The translations under genes and the position numbers were made by a program. This document shows, in pieces, positions 1 through 9,800 of a stretch of 64,000 bases of DNA. Position 1 is the stretch's first letter. Each line of letters begins with the position of its first letter. The stretch lies in assembly GCA_965153355.1 (NCBI GenBank), contig OZ231126.1, forward strand, positions 71,424,001-71,488,000. The letters are read 5' to 3'. This stretch comes from Flaccisagitta enflata. Its lineage: Eukaryota; Chaetognatha; Sagittoidea; Aphragmophora. The notes under the pieces were generated by a model. It was given only the letters and a program-made list of their open reading frames with translations, searched no databases and had not been told where the DNA came from.

Positions 1-69
1 ACAGCAGATCCACGACCTCGTCGAAAAGCGCGCCAACCACGCCACACGGGAAAGCGGCAGGAGTCGGCG
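1..69 (+). CDS. Gene A exon 1 (5' partial), Ser/Thr-rich segment
   Basis: Partial exon running off the left edge. It ends at a good donor (ggcg|gtgagt). Read from base 3 it encodes about 22 residues (SRSTTSSKSAPTTPHGK...) and leaves one base over, the phase needed by the exon at 1445. The other two frames are also open, so the frame is chosen only by phase agreement and by composition like the next exon. No domain is visible. It is the most upstream visible part of the proline-rich, four-WH2 protein; the start codon lies outside the window. Confidence 0.5.
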
Positions 70-421
70 GTGAGTTATAAATGTCACGTGAATGACGTGA
101 TATACCAGCTTCCTAAAACTTGATACTCAACAAGCAACAATCTGACGGGTTTCACGATGGTAGACGCCCTCAGATCTCCAAGCTCCTTTGACGATACAAC
201 AAATGAGCGCCCTCAGGGGTATCACGGCGTTCAAGCCAAGGGCAAGGACAACTAATAATTTCAAATGAATTAGCGACTAGAGCTTGGTAAGTTCGCTATG
301 ATCAAAATCTCTTTTACGGCTTCATATATGAATATAGATTTACTTTTTTTTGTTCGGATTTGATTAACGTAGAAAGCTCAAACGTTACTATTGTTAATTA
401 GTTCGTAAAAATCTTCATTTA

Positions 422-649
422 CAGTGGGAACCCGATTTAACGACCCTGAAGGGACTAGGGATTTTTGGTCGTTAAATCCGAATGTTGTTAAATCGAATTT
501 CTAATTTTCTCCTATTCATTAAAACTGCCTCATGAGCAATTAAGACAAGCATCAGTTTCTGATTGATTCTCATAGTTTTAAAGCATTTATGCCAATGGTC
601 AACAAACATAGAAACAGTCAGAGCTACAGACAAACAGAAAGACAGACAG

Positions 650-748
<99 letters not shown>

Positions 749-1245
749 AACAAAACAGTCAGCCTTGTAAAAACTCACAACGGCATGTAAAAGAAGAAGT
801 ATCAGATACCATAAGTAATTTGTGGGATAAAAGATATCATTCAAAAAATAGCTGATTTTGATTTAATGTTTTCAATAAAAAGTTAATCTACTAATGATAA
901 TTTCATCTTTATGTTCACAGTTTTTCTCATTCTTAGGCTGTTATTTTGTTCACTTTTATATTTAAAGTCTTTGTTTGATATATGAAAATGATATATCAAA
1001 GCTTCAATGAAAATCTAAAATAAAAAAATTACATAAATAAAATGTCAATGTCACTAAATTGGGGAAAAAAATTCCTAGGGACCTGAAAAAAGTGACTTTA
1101 AATCAGGTTTGGCTGTTATATCAGGTGTCGTTAAATCAGGTAAAATTAGCATTACAAAAGCCTGCAAAAATTTGGGACCAAAGAAACTTGGATGTTAAAT
1201 CCGAAATGTCGTTAAATCAGGTGACGAAAAGGCGGTAGTCCACTG
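422..1245. mobile_element. TA-flanked MITE, pogo/Tigger-like ends
   Basis: The left end reads CAGTGGGAACCCGATTTAAC and the right end, on the other strand, CAGTGGACTACC with GATTTAACGAC further in. Both ends are bordered by TA (420-421 and 1246-1247). Words of the type GTTAAATCNGG recur inside. CAGTGG followed by a GATTTAACG-type word is typical of pogo/Tigger-group terminal repeats. There is no transposase. A (GACA)n microsatellite has expanded inside it. Confidence 0.55.
634..760. repeat. (GACA)n microsatellite
   Basis: About 30 near-perfect GACA units with a few GACG/AACA variants. ORFs here (repeats of DRQT or CLSV) are translations of the microsatellite, not genes. Confidence 0.9.
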
Positions 1246-1338
1246 TACTTCTTTTCAGCTTTTATGTCGACGTTATAACCGTAGCATTTTTCAGTGATTA
1301 CTGCTTTATGTAAATGAGCATTGTCAACTCTTAAATCT

Positions 1339-1442
<104 letters not shown>

Positions 1443-1444
1443 AG

Positions 1445-1678
1445 ATCGGAATTTCTTCCTTTCCAACTTGGGCGAATCTCCCGGTCAGGTTCGAAGAAAG
1501 ACAAAGAACTCCTCCTCCTCTTCCTCCTCCTCCTCGACGAACAACGTTCCTCCTCCCGTTCCCGCCATCGTGAAAGCTGCTTCCAAAGGCGGCGGCGGCG
1601 GCGGCGGCGTTCCAATTCCTCCCTCGCCGCCGGTCAACAAGTCACTCCCTTCCATTCCTCCTCCTCCGCCCCCTCCAG
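1445..1678 (+). CDS. Gene A exon 2: Ser-, Gly- and Pro-rich segment with polyproline tracts
   Basis: Acceptor ctctacag|at and donor ccag|gttt give a 234-bp exon, phase 1 in and phase 1 out. In the chosen frame it reads RNFFLSNLGESPGQVRRK, then a Ser run, NNVPPPVPAIVKAASK, a Gly run, VPIPPSPPVNK and a seven-proline run before the donor. Polyproline of this kind is known to bind profilin or SH3 domains, and Pro/Gly-rich stretches before WH2 motifs are typical of WASP, WAVE and WIP relatives. Another frame is also open, but the polyproline frame keeps phase with every downstream exon. Confidence 0.72.
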
Positions 1679-1855
1679 GTTTGTGCAAAAGGGGAAGACA
1701 CTGATAATGTGAGAAATGGTCATTTCAAATGACATGATGTGTGTGAGTTATATGATATCATGCGATGGTACAGGAAATCAAGTAGATAATAAAGCTCAAC
1801 GATCAATTTGTGCTTCACTGAATTGATAATTTCATCATTTTTTTTCCTCTGATAG

Positions 1856-1916
1856 TTGGCTACGTTGCCCTTCCTGCCCCAATTCCAGCGGGAGAGGACT
1901 CGCCAAATTTGGAAAG
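1856..1916 (+). CDS. Gene A exon 3: short proline-rich linker
   Basis: Small 61-bp exon. Acceptor ttttcctctgatag|tt, donor gaaag|gtaatt, phase 1 in and phase 2 out. It encodes GYVALPAPIPAGEDSPNLE between two polyproline blocks. No domain. The start fits the upstream split codon and the end fits the exon at 3260, the main reason to accept such a small exon. Confidence 0.65.
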
Positions 1917-2035
1917 GTAATTTGAAAAGCATGGAAATAGTGAAGATAAATGTAGTAAAATACAGAAACCACTTTCGCATTTACAGCAACTGCCACCACG
2001 AACATATTAACATGTTTTATGCAACAATAAACAAA

Positions 2036-2120
2036 AACAACAGCAACAACAACAATAACAACAACAATTACAATAGCAACAACAACAACAACAACAATAA
2101 CAATAACAACAACAACAACC

Positions 2121-2199
<79 letters not shown>

Positions 2200-2205
2200 C
2201 CACAA
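2036..2205. repeat. (CAA)n microsatellite, interrupted
   Basis: About 170 bp of CAA with a few AAT and CAC interruptions. ORFs here are poly-Asn, poly-Gln, poly-Val or poly-Leu artefacts. Confidence 0.9.
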
Positions 2206-2684
2206 AAGTGATAACAACATTAGAAACAGCAACCTTAGCAATAACGACATTAGCAGCAACAACATACATAAAAAAATCAGCAAAAAATAACAACAACATC
2301 AACAGAATCAACAAAAAATAACAACAGTAACAACAACAGCAACAATAACAACAACAAAAATAACAAGAACATAAACAACAACAATAACATTATTGGGAAA
2401 AAAATCAAAAAATGTTTTTCGATTTGAGTTTCACTTAGGAATTAATTTTTTCCATTTTCGCTTGAGTCGTTTTGGGAAAGTTAGGGAGCGAATAGGCGAG
2501 AGGGGGAGGGAGAGGGGGAGGGAGAGAGGAAGCGAGTGAGGAAGGAAGAGAGGGAGTGAGAGAGGGAAGGAGAGAGAGAGGGAGAGAGGGAGGGAGCAAG
2601 GGAGGGAGCAAGGGAGAGAGTAAGAGGGAGAGAAAGAGGGAGAGAGAGGAAGAGAAAGGGAAAGAGAGGGCGAGAGACAGAAAG

Positions 2685-2689
<5 letters not shown>

Positions 2690-2775
<86 letters not shown>
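2690..2775. repeat. (CA)n microsatellite
   Basis: About 43 CA units following a purine-rich tract. The alternating sequence could form Z-DNA. Confidence 0.9.
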
Positions 2776-2776
<1 letters not shown>

Positions 2777-2882
2777 GCTCGTGAATGTATTGAGGAGAGA
2801 GAAGGAACTTAAAAAAACAAAAACAATTTTACGATTTTTTTCCAGTCGGCGAGAGCCGCCTTTACTGGTACTCAACAAAATC

Positions 2883-3105
<223 letters not shown>

Positions 3106-3259
3106 TACTCAACAAAATCAACAACGACAACAACAACAATAACAAAAAAAAAAAAAAAGCAACAACAAAAACAGTGATTGACTGAAATTATGTTGTAGTA
3201 GCGACTGAAATTGTGATAATAAGTTAATAACCCCTAAAACTGGCGGAAATTTATCACAG

Positions 3260-3339
3260 ACAAAGGCAAAGTTCTGCGACTCCCCCTCCTCCTCCTCCTG
3301 TGGAAGATGGCGTTCCAGTAGCTCCGCCTCCTCCTCCAG
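3260..3339 (+). CDS. Gene A exon 4: polyproline segment
   Basis: 80-bp exon, acceptor ttatcacag|a, donor ctccag|gtacaa, phase 2 in and phase 1 out. The first base completes an AGA codon from exon 3. It reads QRQSSATPPPPPPVEDG and then VPVAPPPPPG, two polyproline runs just before the first WH2 motif. This polyPro-then-WH2 order is that of WASP/WAVE/WIP-type actin regulators, where profilin-actin is loaded by polyproline and passed to WH2. Confidence 0.72.
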
Positions 3340-3569
3340 GTACAATTACGAGATTTAGAGTCATTAAGGCCGAAATCGCGCGAAAGATTATCACGAGAAA
3401 TTTTATGTGGGCGTGCAATGAAAGATGACTTTTAAGACAGGCTTGCTATTGAAATCAACACTGATCAGTTGGCACATGGCCTACCGTGCCAACTGATAGC
3501 AGCTTCCTCTCATTGGTGAAACTGACAAGCTGTCTTTTCATTGCTTTCTGCCTCACTCTCTGTCTATTT

Positions 3570-3579
3570 CCTCACCTCT

Positions 3580-3661
<82 letters not shown>
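3570..3661. repeat. (TC)n microsatellite upstream of gene A exon 5
   Basis: About 45 TC units ending 16 bases before the acceptor at 3677. Pyrimidine on the coding strand, placed as a polypyrimidine tract. Confidence 0.85.
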
Positions 3662-3663
<2 letters not shown>

Positions 3664-3677
3664 TACACATATTCCAG

Positions 3678-3783
3678 GGAATTTCCTTCAGAAGGCGCTC
3701 AACTCTAATCTTCTCCATCAACTCACGAACGTGAAGCTCAGAAAGTCCTCCGAGTCCTCCACTTCCTCCTCATCCTCGAAAAG
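3678..3783 (+). CDS. Gene A exon 5: first WH2-like actin-binding motif
   Basis: 106-bp exon, acceptor atattccag|gg after a (CT)n tract, donor tcgaaaag|gtgac, phase 1 in and phase 2 out. It reads NFLQKALNSNLLHQLTNVKL followed by RKSSESS and a Ser run. The amphipathic helix (LNSNLLHQLTN) followed by VKLRKS matches the WH2 layout of helix plus LKK[TV]-like motif, in a degenerate form. WH2 motifs bind monomeric actin in the cleft between subdomains 1 and 3. It is the weakest of the four copies. Confidence 0.7.
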
Positions 3784-3864
3784 GTGACAATCTTGTCATG
3801 GCCTTCTTTAATAAAAAGTTTCCGCGAGCGCGCGTCTAATCATCAATCGTGTCAACGTAACAAA

Positions 3865-4050
3865 TTTTTAGTTGCGGACACGCAATTCTGTAAGAGGCTC
3901 TGTCCGTCCGTTGGTCCGTCCGTCCGTCCGTCGGTCTGTAGGTCCGTGGACGCGAGTGGAAAAGTGTGAAAATGAGCGTTTTAGATGTGTTGGGGGGCAT
4001 GGGGTGTGGATAGTATTTGGATGCCCCCGCCCACCCGTCCGTAACGATAT
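3865..4050 (+). mobile_element. Family A element (hairpin end, GTCC core), 3' end decayed
   Basis: Starts TTTTTAGTTGCGGACACGCA, a hairpin with stem AGTTGCG (one change in this copy) and loop GACA, then TAAGAGGC, a (GTCC)n core, GAAAAGTGTGAAAATG and GCCCACCCGTCCG. The opposite terminus (GGCCGTGT..GGCCTTGTT in other copies) is not recognisable. Lies in gene A intron 5. Confidence 0.6.
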
Positions 4051-4414
4051 ATTGAACCCGCGTCAATTGTTTATTGCTAAGCCGAGCGAATAAACCCCGC
4101 CGTCTACAGCTTTTTAAATGTCGTATGTGCAGCCACGCCGCACCCGTGGTGGGTCCTAATATTGCTACTGAAGGATTCGATGCTGAATAAGTTGAAACCT
4201 TCTAAACACAAATCCATCGCATCGGTCACGATGCTCATTATTCATTGTTACTAAGAATGTATTGATTAACTTGAAAAGTTATAAGAGGGCGAGGAAAAAA
4301 GAGATCAAACCAATTATTAAGCGCTTGTCTTATGTATTTACGCAAGAGAAGAATATGAAAATCGAATGGAGACAAATACTGCAATATGCAAATTAGACTT
4401 TCTTTCTCTCTCTG

Positions 4415-4550
<136 letters not shown>

Positions 4551-4555
4551 AACAG

Positions 4556-4689
4556 TAACAAGAAGGGTGGGAAAGCTCTTCACAACGCGATGCTAGCGGA
4601 GATCCAGCAGGGCGTTACGCTTCGTCGCGCGGGCTCTTTGTCTTCCGGTTTGGAAGATAGCGTCTCAACTTCAAGCACTACCTCTTCAG
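4556..4689 (+). CDS. Gene A exon 6: second WH2 actin-binding motif
   Basis: 134-bp exon, acceptor caacag|t directly after a (TC)n tract, donor cttcag|gtttg, phase 2 in and phase 1 out. It reads SNKKGGKALHNAMLAEIQQG and then VTLRRAGSLSSGLEDS. NAMLAEIQQGVTLRRA is a clear WH2: helix LLxEIQxG, then xLRRA at the LKKV position. This is the best single piece of evidence that gene A encodes an actin-monomer-binding protein. A Ser/Thr-rich stretch follows as linker to the third motif. Confidence 0.85.
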
Positions 4690-4732
4690 GTTTGAATGTT
4701 ACACGAACGAAGATACAAACGAACGAACGAAC

Positions 4733-4811
4733 GAACACATATGAACAAACGGCCAAACAAATATGAACAAACAAATGAACTAACTAACGAACGAACGAAC
4801 GAACGAACGTT
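4733..4811. repeat. Degenerate (GAAC)n tract
   Basis: ACGAACGAACGAAC-type repeat with AAACAAAT interruptions, just downstream of the exon 6 donor. Confidence 0.75.
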
Positions 4812-4993
4812 CTATAAGCCATTCAAAAACGGTAAGGCCGGGGATGAGGGGAATGGCCGCCGCACTGTTCCAAGCTTCTTGATTCTAAGCGATGATTGCA
4901 CGTCAATGTTCGAACGCGAAAGAGGAGAGATGGGAGATGGCCGTTACTCCCAAGCTTATGAAAAGAAGGAATGTTTTGACGCCAATGTTTCTC

Positions 4994-5124
<131 letters not shown>

Positions 5125-5127
5125 CAG

Positions 5128-5261
5128 CGGAGGCGTCGCCGCGTCCTGGCGTCACAGCGCCGCCAAAAGAGACGCCGCAGGATCAAATCAAAAGAGAACT
5201 TCAACGCGGCGTCGTTTTAAAGAAAACCGCCAAAGAGGCCGAAAAGCCGCTGACATTCCAA
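5128..5261 (+). CDS. Gene A exon 7: third WH2 actin-binding motif
   Basis: 134-bp exon, acceptor catttcag|cg, donor ttccaa|gtaagc, phase 1 in and phase 0 out. It reads EASPRPGVTAPPKETPQDQI, then KRELQRGVVLKKTAKEAEKP and LTFQ. DQIKRELQRGVVLKKT is a canonical WH2 with an intact LKKT. The linker to the next motif is only about 20 residues, a spacing like that of tandem WH2 arrays in actin nucleators such as Spire. The frame is fixed by phase on both sides. Confidence 0.85.
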
Positions 5262-5339
5262 GTAAGCCAGGAAAATATATCGGGTGTGCACTTCTTTTGG
5301 CCCCCAGCGGCCCCTGCAGTAGCGATAGTGATTATCTAA

Positions 5340-5380
<41 letters not shown>

Positions 5381-5381
5381 G

Positions 5382-5417
<36 letters not shown>

Positions 5418-5744
5418 ATCATTGGTTCCTTGACATCCGTTATCGCGGTGTTCAACTAAATCTCCAGCAATTCTGTCAACTGCGCAGAGCAAAAAACGCC
5501 TCACTTGGCACATTATGGCTGCGGGGTTGTCGCGCACCAATTAAAACTATCTCTTATTTGTTTTGAGAGGCCCGTTTTAAGGGTCCCATTCAACATCTGT
5601 CTGTCTGTCCATCTGTTCCTGTACACACACACTAATACAGTGAAACAGTGAGGACGCATCGTCGCCCGATCGGGCTTCTTGTTCCAATTCGATAGGAAAA
5701 TTCGTGATTTTTTCCTAAAATGCTTTTTTTTTTTTTATTTCAAG
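5262..5744 (+). other. Gene A intron 7: (ATCT)n tract and repeat fragment
   Basis: (ATCT)n with one GTCT unit at 5338-5417, then unique sequence, then a short fragment (about 5590-5685) with GTCT repeats and gaggacgcatcg...cgggcttcttgtt resembling the ATGCG-type family A end also seen near 58365-58398. No exon seen. Confidence 0.6.
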
Positions 5745-6004
5745 GAGCAAATTCGGCGTGGAGTTCAATTGAGATCAGCGCCGAGACCGACCGTCAAGTC
5801 GCAGCAGCAAAGCGTCGGCTGCGTCGTCGGCGAGGGCGCTCAATCAATACAACAACAGCAAATGCAACAGCATCAGCAACATCAGCAAATGATGCAAATG
5901 CAACAGCAACAACAACAGCTGCAGATGCCGATTGCGCACCAGCAGCAGGATCAATTCCATAATGCGAATCAGTCGACGCTTCAGAGGCGGGATATTTCAT
6001 ACAG
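5745..6004 (+). CDS. Gene A exon 8: fourth WH2 motif plus Gln-rich region
   Basis: 260-bp exon, acceptor ttatttcaag|gag, donor tacag|gtaaaa, phase 0 in and phase 2 out. It opens with EQIRRGVQLRSAPRPTVKSQ: together with LTFQ of exon 7 this forms the fourth WH2 (helix FQEQIRRG, then VQLRS in the LKK position). A Gln/Met/His-rich tract follows (QQQQMQQHQQHQQMMQMQ and similar) and then NQSTLQRRDISYR. Four WH2 motifs preceded by polyproline match no single family I can name; Spire, COBL and VopL-type nucleators are the nearest by layout. Confidence 0.8.
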
Positions 6005-6450
6005 GTAAAATAACAAGCACATCGGGGGTACAACGATGCGTCCACATGCTGCTAAGATGGTTAAGAATGATGCAATATTGCATCAATCATGTGAAATGAT
6101 GCATTATCGCATCAATCATGTGGAATGATGCAATGACTTAACATTTTGCGTTATTTCCTTGAGTTTTCACCATATATGACTTGTGCTCACCGATGGACCA
6201 ACGGACAGACGGACGGACAAAGCCTCTTATAATGATGCGTTGACGCATCTAAAAAGAATTGAGTGTCGTGCTAACTATCAATAGTCTATCATCAGTAGTC
6301 AGTCATCACTGGTGTATCATCATTACTTTATGATGAATATTGATGCCCTTAAAGAGATTGTTTATCCTTGGCATCTTGAGGCATTTTTGCACCCAAAGTT
6401 TTACTTATTAACGTAAGGAGGTCAAATCGTCTTTTTTTTTCATTTTTCAG
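6005..6450 (+). other. Gene A intron 8 with an ATGCG-type family A end
   Basis: Includes a short repetition of aatgatgcaat/gcatcaatcatgtg (6068-6130) and, at 6185-6256 on the minus strand, a family A end: GGACGGAC core, AAGCCTCTTATAATGATGCG and the hairpin GATGCG-TTGA-CGCATC, then TAAAAAG. Confidence 0.6.
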
Positions 6451-6555
6451 AGCTCAAAGTGAATCGGGTCTCTCTGTATCTACGATGGAAAGACAACCTA
6501 ATCGAACTTTGTTGCGTAACACGTCGCAATCTAGCACCAACAGTAACAATTCTAG
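6451..6555 (+). CDS. Gene A exon 9: Ser/Asn-rich segment after the WH2 repeats
   Basis: 105-bp exon, acceptor catttttcag|a, donor ttctag|gtaggt, phase 2 in and phase 2 out. It encodes AQSESGLSVSTMERQPNRTL and then LRNTSQSSTNSNNS. No domain. Its 3' end and donor are duplicated 64 bp downstream. This is the last gene A exon before the assembly gap; the rest of the gene is missing or far downstream. Confidence 0.7.
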
Positions 6556-6646
6556 GTAGGTCCATTTACCTTAAAGTATGATTATAGTAGCAATCTAGCA
6601 CAAACAGTAACAACTCCAGGTTGGTCCATACCTTAAAGTATGATTA
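6527..6646 (+). repeat. 64-bp tandem duplication of exon 9 3' end and its splice donor
   Basis: The block from caatctagcaccaacag through the donor ctaggtaggtcc to aagtatgatta (from 6527) is followed by a second copy from 6591 with a few substitutions. In the second copy the donor is ccaggttggtcc. It mirrors the exon-end duplications at 57368-57916 in gene B. Confidence 0.85.
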
Positions 6647-6858
6647 CGCGCTCTTTCTCTCGTTATCTTTTATGTGTCTACCTCCGCGTTTGTCTTTCTG
6701 TCCGTTTGTCTGGCTCGGTCTCTTTGTCTCTGGTTTCTGCATGGTCTGCTCATTCCACAGAGTAAACAATGACAGCGTATGTTTTCGCCGATATTCATAG
6801 CAGCTCAGATATAATCTATCGTAATCGCATATTAACCCTCAGTCGTAGTACTCACTTA

Positions 6859-6891
6859 NNNNNNNNNNNNNNNNNNNNNNNNNNNNNNNNN
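6859..6891. other. Assembly gap (33 N)
   Basis: Run of 33 N between gene A intron sequence and the satellite array. The array may be collapsed or truncated here, and exons of gene A may be missing. Confidence 0.99.
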
Positions 6892-9800
6892 CAGGATGAT
6901 TTAAAAAAGCAAATTAGTCAAAAATAGGTGGAGTTTGCTTGTGGACAATATTGTGAGAAAACAAACTCATGGATTTTGATTTTTTAGCCTAAATCCCTTC
7001 AGAGACATCCAATGAGCACTACCCAAGTACAGGACACCCGAGGAAAATTCATTTTTTCAACGTATTGAAGTTAGAAGATTTTTTTGGTTGTTGAGCCCTA
7101 AAAAGGTCATAATCGAGGATGTGGTGGTAGGTGTGGGTGGTAAACTGGTTCCTTTGGAGGCATTTCAGCCCCTAATTTTTTTTTCTTATCAAAGTACAAT
7201 AGTCAAGGAGGGTATATACCAAAAATCAGCCAGGTGCTTGCATTTTTACAGTCGTGATGCGACTTTGAAAATCCTAAAATCCTTTATATTTTAGACTGGG
7301 TTGTTCTTATAAGAGAGTCTTACAGATCAGATTTGTAATTTCAGCTTGCTTGTCAATTTTTTTGTTAGATTAGCATATAAACATGTAAACAAGATGAAAA
7401 TACACTAAAATCCTCCAAAAATACCTGAAATTTGAGAAAAATCCACTAAAAAAACTCTCATTTTTGCTTAAAATGGACTATCGCCAAATAAGGTCAAAAT
7501 GAGTGTTTTTCAAGCTATTTCTGACTTGTGTAGGCTATGACATACCTACTAAATGGCCCTGATTTGGTTTTTTACTATTCCAAAGTCTCATTTTTTCAGT
7601 TTTTTATTGTTCCAGAATAGTTTTTGAAAAATGTGAGGTGCCCCCCTCTAATAAGGCGGGGGACAACACCCCTTGCGACCTCTTCCTGTCACTGGGTAGG
7701 AACTACTAAACAAAAGATGTTATTGTGAGCCCAGAGGTATAGTAGGGTGGTTAGGTTTTAGTAGGCCCCTAAGATAAAATGCTTAGGGATAGATCAAAAT
7801 GATTTTTGGACTGAGATGGATGGATAAAGGTGTAAAGACCTCAAATTTGGGCAGGATGATTTAAAAAAGCAAATTAGTCAAAAATAGGTGGAGTTTGCTT
7901 GTGGACAATATTGTGAGAAAACAAACTCATGGATTTTGATTTTTTAGCCTAAATCCCTTCAGAGACATCCAATGAGCACTACCCAAGTACAGGACACCCC
8001 AGGAAAATTCATTTTTTCAACATATTGAAGTTAGATTTTTGGTTGTTGAGCCCTAAAAATGTCATAATCGAGGATGTGGTGGTAGGTGTGGGTGTAAACT
8101 GTTCCTTTGAGGCATTTCAGCTCCTAATTTTTTTTCTTATCAAAGTTCAATAGTCAAGGAGGGTATATACCAAAATCAGCCCAGGTGTTTGCATTTTTAC
8201 AGTCGTGATGCGACTTTGAAAATCCTAAAAATCCCTTTATATATTTTAGACTCGGGTTATTGTCTCCTTGCGCAAAGATTCGCTAGTATCAGATTTGTAA
8301 TTTTCAGCTTGTTTGTCAATTTTTTTTGTTAGATTGACATATAAACATGTAAACAAGATGAAAATACCCTAAAATCCTCCAAAAATACCTGAAATTGGAG
8401 AAAAATCCACTAAAAAAACTCTCATTTTTGCTTAAAATGGACTATCGCCAAATAATGTCAAAATGAGTGTTTTTCAAGCTATTTCTGACTTGTGTAGGCT
8501 ATGACATACCTACTAAATGGCCCTGATTTGGTTTTTTACTATTCCAAAGTCTCATTTTTTCAGTTTTTTATTGTTCCAGAATAGTTTTTGAAAAAATGTG
8601 AGGTGCCCCCCTCTAATAAGGCGGGAGACAACACCCCTTGCGACCTCTTCTCGTCACACAGTAGGAACTACTAAACAAAAGATGTTATTGTGAGCCCAGA
8701 GGTATAGTAGGGTGGTTAGGTTTTAGTAGGCCCCTAAGATAAAATGCTTAGGGATAGATCAAAATGATTTTTGGACTGAGATGGATGGATAAGGGTGTAA
8801 AGACCTCAAATTTGGGCAGGATGATTTAAAAAAGCAAATTAGTCAAAAATAGTGGAGTTTGCTTGTGGACAATATTGTGAGAAAACAAACTCATGGATTT
8901 TGATTTTAGCCTAAATCCCTTCAGAGACATCCAATGAGCACTACCCAAGTACAGGACACCCCAGGAAAATTCATTTTTTCAACATATTGAAGTTAGATTT
9001 TTGGTTGTTGAGCCCTAAAAAGGTCATAATCGAGGATGTGGTGGTAGGTGTGGGTGGTAAACTGGTTCCTTTGGAGGCATTTCAGCCCCTAATTTTTTTT
9101 TCTTATCAAAGTACAATAGTCAAGGAGGGTATATACCAAAAATCAGCCAGGTGCTTGCATTTTTACAGTCGTGATGCGACTTTGAAAATCCTTAAAAATC
9201 CCTTTATATTTTAGACTCGGGTTATTGTCTTCCCCCTTATAAGAGTATCTTGCTAGTATCAGATTTGTAATTTTCAGCTTGTTTGTCAATTTTTTTGTTA
9301 GATTAGCATATAAACGTGTAAACAAGATGAAAATACCCTAAAATCCTCCAAAAAATACCTGAAATTTGAGAAAAATCCACTATAAAAACTCTCATTTTTG
9401 CTTAAAATGGACTATCGCCAAATTAGGTCAAAATGAGTGTTTTTCAAGCTATTTCTGACTTGTGAAGGCTATGATATACCTACTAAATGGCCCTGATTTG
9501 GTTTTTCACTATTCCAAAGTCTCATTTTTTCAGTTTTTTATTGTTCCAGAATAGTTTTTGAAAAAATGTGAGGTGCCCCCCTCTAATAAGGCGGAGACAA
9601 CACCCCTTGCGACCTCTTCTCGTCACAGGGCAGGAACTACTAAACAAAAGATGTTATTGTGAGCCCAGAGGTATAGTAGGGTGGTTAGGTTTTATTAGGC
9701 CCCTAAGATAAAATGCTTAGGGATAGATCAAAATGATTTTTGGACTGAGATGGATGGATAAGGGTGTAAAGACCTCAAATTTGGGTAGGATGAATTAAAA

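Noticed and set aside
8987-9214. A 75-codon reading frame recurring in most satellite units
   Set aside because: It opens at ATT, has no ATG, is broken in several units by small indels, and its conservation is explained by the overall near-identity of the satellite copies.
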